10,756 nucleotides of DNA. Origin: Treponema sp. (lineage in GTDB: Bacteria; Spirochaetota; Spirochaetia; Treponematales; Breznakiellaceae). The translations under genes were made by a program, and so were the position numbers. Position 1 is the first letter of the stretch. Each line of letters opens with the position of its first letter. The stretch is taken from positions 1 to 10,756 of the forward strand of contig JAITES010000053.1 of assembly GCA_031281925.1 (NCBI GenBank), in the 5' to 3' direction. The notes beneath the pieces are model-generated. The model ran no database searches, was not told the DNA's origin, and was given only the letters and a program-made list of their open reading frames with translations. Positions 7,469 to 10,756 of the stretch are shown here, piece by piece.

Positions 7469-9430
7469 ATGGTCGATTTTGTCCGGCTTCAACACATTGT
7501 CAAAGACCAATTGGAACAGGACAGAACCATCACTACCGTGGAGGCCAGCGGGGCAACTCTGGAACTGGCGGTTTCCGAAGCCGCCGCCCTCCTGGATATA
7601 CCCATAAGCCGTCTGGAATATGAAGTCAGCGAGAAAGGTTTCAAGGGCATTTTGGGCTCCGGCAAGAAAGAATGGAAGATTAAGGCCTACCAGCGGGTCT
7701 ACGCCAAGAAAGAAAATAATGAAGCCGGTGAGGAAAGCGGGGACTTCGACTTTGATATTGCCGCCAACCAAGATTATGACGGCCAGGTCTTTGTCTCTCT
7801 TTCGCCGGAAGGCGCCTTCCTCAAGGTGTCTCCTCCGGGAGGTACGGGAAGAAAGGCTGTGGAATCCCAGGCCCTTGATGCGCTCAGGGCCCGGCAGGTA
7901 AGGGATATTGAAGAAGCCCTTGTAAAAGAAACGGTAAAAGCTGCCGAAGGGGTGTATGTCCGGGTTGGAGATTTTGAACACAGGCCGGTAAACGACAGCA
8001 TGGTGAGCGTGGAAATCGCCGACGGTGAGATGAAGGCCTTTATTACCGTGAGTCCTCCGGGCCCCGGCGGCTGCGATATTTCTGCTGAAACCTATCTTTC
8101 CTACCTCCGGAACAACCGGGTGCTGTACGGGGTTAAAGAGGATTTTCTCCGTGATTTTTCCGATTCACCCGAATACAAGACCCCCGTGCTTGTTGCCGAA
8201 GGGGTGAGGCCCGTAGACGGCCGGGACGCGTATATTCAGTACAACTTTGAAACGGATCAAACCAAGGTACGGCTCCGCGAGGGAAGCAACGGACGCATCG
8301 ACTTCAAGGAACTCAACATCATCCAGAACGTGGTGGAAAATCAGCCTTTGGCCAAGAAGATCCCAGCGGAAACAGGCACGGTGGGCAGAACCGTTACCGG
8401 CAAAGTTATCCCCGCGAAAAACGGAAAGGAATGCAGCCTCCCGCTGGGAAAGAATGTCCACCAGGGGGATGATGGCGCCACTATCATTGCCGATATCAAC
8501 GGTCAGGTGGTGGTAGTTAACGGAAAGATCAATGTAGAGCCTGTATATACCGTAAACGGGGATGTAAACCTCAAGACGGGGAACATCATCTTCCTGGGAA
8601 CCGTTGTGATCAACGGCAACGTGGAAGACGGCTTCTCGGTAAAGGCTGCCGGAAACATCGAGGTAAATGGTACCGTGGAGAAGGCGGAACTGGATGCCGA
8701 AGGTGACATCATCGTTCATCAGGGCATTACCTCAAAGAGCGGCGGACTTATCCGCGCGGGAAAATCCATCTGGGCCCGCTTTATCGAAAACGCGGTAGTC
8801 GAATCGGGGAACATGGTGGTAGCCTCCGACGGAATAATCAATTCCCAGGTGGATGCCTTTAAGCGTATCATCTGTCACGGCAAACGAGCCCATATTGTCG
8901 GGGGAAGACTCAGGGCCAGCGAGGAGATCAATGCCAAGATCCTGGGCAGCCCTACCAGCGGAACCGAAACGATCTGCGAAGTAGGTTTCGACCCCAAAAG
9001 CAAGCAGGAACTGGACGAGCACAGGCAAAACAAGGAAAAGGCCGAGAAGGAATTGGAGGATATTCAGCGGAATATACAGACGCTTATCAATATCAAAAAA
9101 CAGAGAAAAAGTCTTCCTGAGGACAAGGAAGCCTATCTGAATGAACTCATGGACAGGCGGCAGATACTCATAGGAGACATAAAAAAAGCTGCTGAGGGAA
9201 TTCGGAGGGTTGAAGAATTCCTTAACAGCCTCAAAACCCGGGGCAGGGTTTCCGCCTCGTCCAAGGTGTATCCGGGAGTAAAGATACTCATCCGGGATGC
9301 CAAAGACGATGTGAGAAACGAGTACCGGGCCGTTTCCTTTATACTGGAAAATGGGCTTATCAGAGTAACAAAGTATGAAGAGACCGACGAAGACTTAAAG
9401 AAGGTTCCCGATGGCTATACAGCCGATTGA
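7469..9430 (+). CDS. fapA: FapA-family (DUF342) flagellar assembly protein with Jag-N-like N-terminal domain
   Basis: This 653-residue protein belongs to the FapA (formerly DUF342) family, one Vibrio member of which is needed for flagellar assembly. Its biochemical function is not settled. Residues about 21-75 form a Jag-N-like domain (TVEASGATLELAVSEAA...KGFKGILGSGKKEWKIKAY). Residues about 107-168 and 179-245 look like two copies of one unit, each with a VSPPG motif (120-124 and 194-198). The core PVDGRDAYIQYNF...ETGTVGRTVTGKVIPAKNG (248-319) is typical of FapA. After it, residues about 355-490 show repeated strand-turn pieces (VNGDVNLKTG, INGNVEDG, VNGTVEKAELDAEGDI), the family's beta-helix. 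Residues 508-590 are a charged coiled coil. A small C-terminal domain follows. No signal peptide or membrane helix is seen, so it is probably cytoplasmic. AGGAG at 7459-7463 overlaps the fliA stop, 5 bases before ATG 7469. Confidence 0.88.
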   Translation: MVDFVRLQHIVKDQLEQDRTITTVEASGATLELAVSEAAALLDIPISRLEYEVSEKGFKGILGSGKKEWKIKAYQRVYAKKENNEAGEESGDFDFDIAANQDYDGQVFVSLSPEGAFLKVSPPGGTGRKAVESQALDALRARQVRDIEEALVKETVKAAEGVYVRVGDFEHRPVNDSMVSVEIADGEMKAFITVSPPGPGGCDISAETYLSYLRNNRVLYGVKEDFLRDFSDSPEYKTPVLVAEGVRPVDGRDAYIQYNFETDQTKVRLREGSNGRIDFKELNIIQNVVENQPLAKKIPAETGTVGRTVTGKVIPAKNGKECSLPLGKNVHQGDDGATIIADINGQVVVVNGKINVEPVYTVNGDVNLKTGNIIFLGTVVINGNVEDGFSVKAAGNIEVNGTVEKAELDAEGDIIVHQGITSKSGGLIRAGKSIWARFIENAVVESGNMVVASDGIINSQVDAFKRIICHGKRAHIVGGRLRASEEINAKILGSPTSGTETICEVGFDPKSKQELDEHRQNKEKAEKELEDIQRNIQTLINIKKQRKSLPEDKEAYLNELMDRRQILIGDIKKAAEGIRRVEEFLNSLKTRGRVSASSKVYPGVKILIRDAKDDVRNEYRAVSFILENGLIRVTKYEETDEDLKKVPDGYTAD

Positions 9431-9755
9431 TCTGCAGACCCTTTTTACCCAGGTAGACAAGGTCGGAAAAGCCCAGATCGCCCAGAAGGAAGGACTGGCG
9501 GTTCAGCAGGCAATTCAGGCAGTTCAGACCCAGCAAAAAAATGAAGCGAACGTGCAGTCCGTAAACGCCACCCCGGAGTTGGGTGACGGGACGGAAAAAG
9601 TAGATAACGAAGGGAGAAGCGGGGGGCAGGGCTTTGCAGAGGCCGGGGGAAGCAGCGCTGGACAGGATGGAGAGGAAGGCGGGGAAGAGGAAGAGAAAAA
9701 GAAACCCGCCAACTGGGATCCTGCCCTTGGTCATCGTATAGATATTTCGGGGTAG
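9411..9755 (+). CDS. Small acidic low-complexity protein, function unknown
   Basis: I do not recognise this 114-residue product. It has three parts. The N-terminal section (1-44), MAIQPIDLQTLFTQVDKVGK and the Gln-rich AVQQAIQAVQTQQ, is predicted helical. The middle (about 52-97) is rich in Gly, Glu and Asp and looks disordered (GGEEEEKKK). The short C-terminal tail WDPALGHRIDISG (102-114) looks like a peptide motif. There is no membrane segment or signal peptide. The start overlaps the end of fapA by 20 bases in another frame, and AAAGAAGG at 9397-9404 lies 6 bases before ATG 9411. The next gene starts 3 bases after its stop. Overlap on one side and tight spacing on the other make it a real operon member rather than a chance frame. 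A role as a small partner of FapA or of the downstream membrane protein is possible, but only from position. Confidence 0.78.
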   Translation: MAIQPIDLQTLFTQVDKVGKAQIAQKEGLAVQQAIQAVQTQQKNEANVQSVNATPELGDGTEKVDNEGRSGGQGFAEAGGSSAGQDGEEGGEEEEKKKPANWDPALGHRIDISG

Positions 9756-9757
9756 CC

Positions 9758-10360
9758 GTGAATTTAGCTGTTATTTTTTCCGCCGCAAGCCTTATCCTCT
9801 GGGCCTTTACCTTTGTTTATTTTCATGTCCGTATAAATAAAATTTCACGGGGAGAGGATCTCCTCTCCGGCTACCGCAAGGAAACCACCCGGCTCATTGC
9901 CGAAATCGACTCGGCAACCGAAAGGGACTCCCGGATAGTGGAAGACCGGATTGAGTCCATGAAGACCGTTCTTGAGGACATAAAAAAACGCACCGGAATA
10001 TATGTCCGGGAACTGGAAAAACGGCAGGAGGGAGAGCGGCTGTACTCCGAATTGGGGAAAAAACAGCTAATTATCCCCACCCCGGATGAAAAGCTTGAAG
10101 AAAATGCCCCTCCGGACCATCAAATTCCTCCGGCCGGACAGGAAAATACCCCTGAACCGTCCGGGCGAACGAAAGCGGACGAAGCTGCACCAAAGAAATC
10201 GCCCCATGCTCCCCCCCCGGAAGATCCCCGTATATTGCGAGAGCGCTTTTCGGAACTGGCCCGGCAAGGCTTCTCCGCCGAGACCATAGCCTCAAAACTG
10301 GGCATCAGCGTCTCCGAGGCCGAACTTGCCATGGCCCTCTTCGGCGGAGACCCCGGTTGA
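9758..10360 (+). CDS. Membrane-anchored coiled-coil protein with C-terminal helix-turn-helix-like domain (SwrB-like architecture)
   Basis: The 200-residue product has one N-terminal hydrophobic anchor (about 3-23, AVIFSAASLILWAFTFVYF). A charged coiled-coil region follows (about 38-100, with EIDSATERDSRIVEDRIESMK). Residues about 105-157 form a Pro/Glu/Lys-rich linker. A compact C-terminal helical domain (158-196) contains FSELARQGFSAETIASKLGISVSEAELAMAL, which reads as a helix-turn-helix of the kind ending several small motility proteins. Anchor, coiled coil, linker and terminal helical domain match the layout of Bacillus SwrB (YlxL), which lies just downstream of sigD and promotes flagellar basal-body maturation. 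Homology is suspected, not shown. The start is GTG 9758, 2 bases after the preceding stop, with only a weak GGGG (9749-9752) as ribosome binding site, so translation may depend on coupling. It is the last gene of the operon. Confidence 0.82.
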   Translation: MNLAVIFSAASLILWAFTFVYFHVRINKISRGEDLLSGYRKETTRLIAEIDSATERDSRIVEDRIESMKTVLEDIKKRTGIYVRELEKRQEGERLYSELGKKQLIIPTPDEKLEENAPPDHQIPPAGQENTPEPSGRTKADEAAPKKSPHAPPPEDPRILRERFSELARQGFSAETIASKLGISVSEAELAMALFGGDPG

Positions 10361-10379
10361 ATTCCGGTTTTCGATTCTA

Positions 10380-10408
10380 TTGACATTTTTTCCGCTTCCT
10401 GCTATAAA
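10380..10408 (+). promoter_or_regulatory. Sigma-70 type promoter of the tRNA-Phe gene
   Basis: TTGACA at 10380-10385 is a perfect -35 box. A 17-base spacer leads to TATAAA at 10403-10408, one base off the TATAAT consensus. Transcription would start near 10415, about 4 bases before the mature tRNA end, so the 5' leader is very short. The promoter begins only 20 bases after the last flagellar stop codon, and I see no strong terminator between them, so operon transcripts may also read into the tRNA. Confidence 0.88.
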
Positions 10409-10418
10409 ATTCCTATTG

Positions 10419-10491
10419 GCCGCCTTAGCTCAGTTGGTAGAGCAAAGGACTGAAAATCCTTGTGTCTAGAGTTCGATTCTCTGAGGCGGCA
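10419..10491 (+). tRNA. tRNA-Phe (anticodon GAA)
   Basis: A complete 73-base cloverleaf can be folded by eye. The acceptor GCCGCCT (10419-10425) pairs fully with AGGCGGC (10484-10490). The D arm is GCTC...GAGC (10428-10443). The anticodon stem AAGGA/TCCTT (10445-10449, 10457-10461) carries loop CTGAAAA with anticodon GAA at 10452-10454. A short GTGTC variable loop follows, and the T arm has TTCGATT in its loop and one T-G wobble. The discriminator base is A10491. The CCA end is not encoded (AATTT follows), so it must be added by CCA-adding enzyme. Confidence 0.97.
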
Positions 10492-10496
10492 ATTTG

Positions 10497-10521
10497 TAAT
10501 TCCTTGTGTCATAAGGAATTA
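10497..10521 (+). terminator. Hairpin downstream of tRNA-Phe, possible terminator or processing signal
   Basis: TAATTCCTT (10497-10505) and AAGGAATTA (10513-10521) form a perfect 9-base-pair stem with a 7-base loop, starting 5 bases after the tRNA discriminator. The stem is AT-rich and the bases after it (GGCGATCC) are not a T run, so it is not a classic intrinsic terminator. It may stop transcription weakly, protect the precursor's 3' end, or guide trimming. On the other strand it is followed by ACAAATT, which is not a T run either. Confidence 0.4.
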
Positions 10522-10756
10522 GGCGATCCGTCCTCTAACGGTGTTTCAAAATCTTCTACAAATGTGCCGGGATGAAGCCCTTTTGGTCGTTTATGAATGG
10601 CTGAAAACGGGGAAATTGTCCGTCTGGCGCTGGAAAGCATCCTTAACATCTACCAGTATACCTCATTGAAAAGCAGAAAAAAATCTTTGATACGACACCG
10701 TAGGTCGTTCATACCGGGGTATACTTTTTTAAAACGGGCGGTAAAACGTTGTTTCA
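10522..10756. other. Tail region without an identified gene
   Basis: I see no complete gene here. Two + strand frames are open. One runs from 10523 to a TGA at 10667-10669 (48 codons, first ATG at 10562). The other runs from ATG 10597, directly after an in-frame TGA, to the window end. The first looks protein-like early on (RDEALLVVYEWLKTG) and the second looks protein-like later (EIVRLALESILNIYQYTS). Neither has a ribosome binding site. This could be a frameshifted gene remnant. Near the end there are small inverted repeats (10692-10708 and 10711-10722) followed by T6 (10725-10730). Confidence 0.35.

Noticed and set aside
10354..10377. Intrinsic terminator after the last flagellar gene (CCGG-TTGAATT-CCGGTTTT)
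   Set aside because: The stem is only 4 base pairs and the T run is short, too weak to call.
10692..10730. Intrinsic terminator at the window end (ACGAC...GTCGT, ATAC-CGGG-GTAT, then ACTTTTTT)
   Set aside because: Stems are 4-5 base pairs each and no gene clearly ends before them; noted only in the tail-region entry.
1..10756. CRISPR array, insertion sequence ends, rRNA genes or riboswitches
   Set aside because: No regularly spaced repeats, transposase motifs, rRNA-like stretches or long structured leaders were seen; the first 10.36 kb is essentially gap-free flagellar coding sequence.

Overview
The window reads as the distal half of a large flagellar/chemotaxis operon of a spirochaete, most likely a Treponema-type organism. 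The grounds are the order fliR-flhB-flhA-flhF-flhG-(membrane protein of unknown function)-fliA, which I recall from treponemes, together with spirochaete-like wording such as LQWFAAEDEGRT in FlhB. By eye the GC content is slightly above 50 %, which would suit a host-associated treponeme of the termite-gut type rather than T. pallidum or T. denticola themselves. The genus is inference, not proof.

Layout: positions 1-3673 hold three core export-gate genes of the flagellar type III secretion apparatus, namely the 3' end of fliR, then flhB and flhA. Positions 3686-5946 hold the pair that sets flagellar position and number, the SRP-type GTPase FlhF and its MinD-like partner FlhG. Positions 5958-6659 encode a two-helix membrane protein with a long acidic tail. 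fliA, the flagellar sigma-28 factor, is at 6663-7460. Positions 7469-10360 hold a FapA-family (DUF342) protein with a Jag-N-like head and an apparent internal duplication, a small low-complexity protein, and a membrane-anchored coiled-coil protein whose architecture resembles Bacillus SwrB. All nine genes lie on the + strand. Neighbours overlap by 1-20 bases or are separated by 2-12 bases, usually with a clear purine-rich ribosome binding site, so the block is probably one transcript with translational coupling.

The proteins fit one job. FliR, FlhB and FlhA form the export gate, FlhF and FlhG decide where and how many flagella are built, and FliA switches on late (filament) genes. The downstream proteins are plausible assembly or polarity accessories, of which only FapA belongs to a family I can name with confidence.

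After the operon, an almost perfect sigma-70 promoter (10380-10408) drives a well-formed tRNA-Phe(GAA) gene at 10419-10491, followed by a 9-bp hairpin. The last ~235 bases contain no gene I can name. They show two overlapping short reading frames that could be the two halves of a frameshifted gene remnant, plus small repeats.
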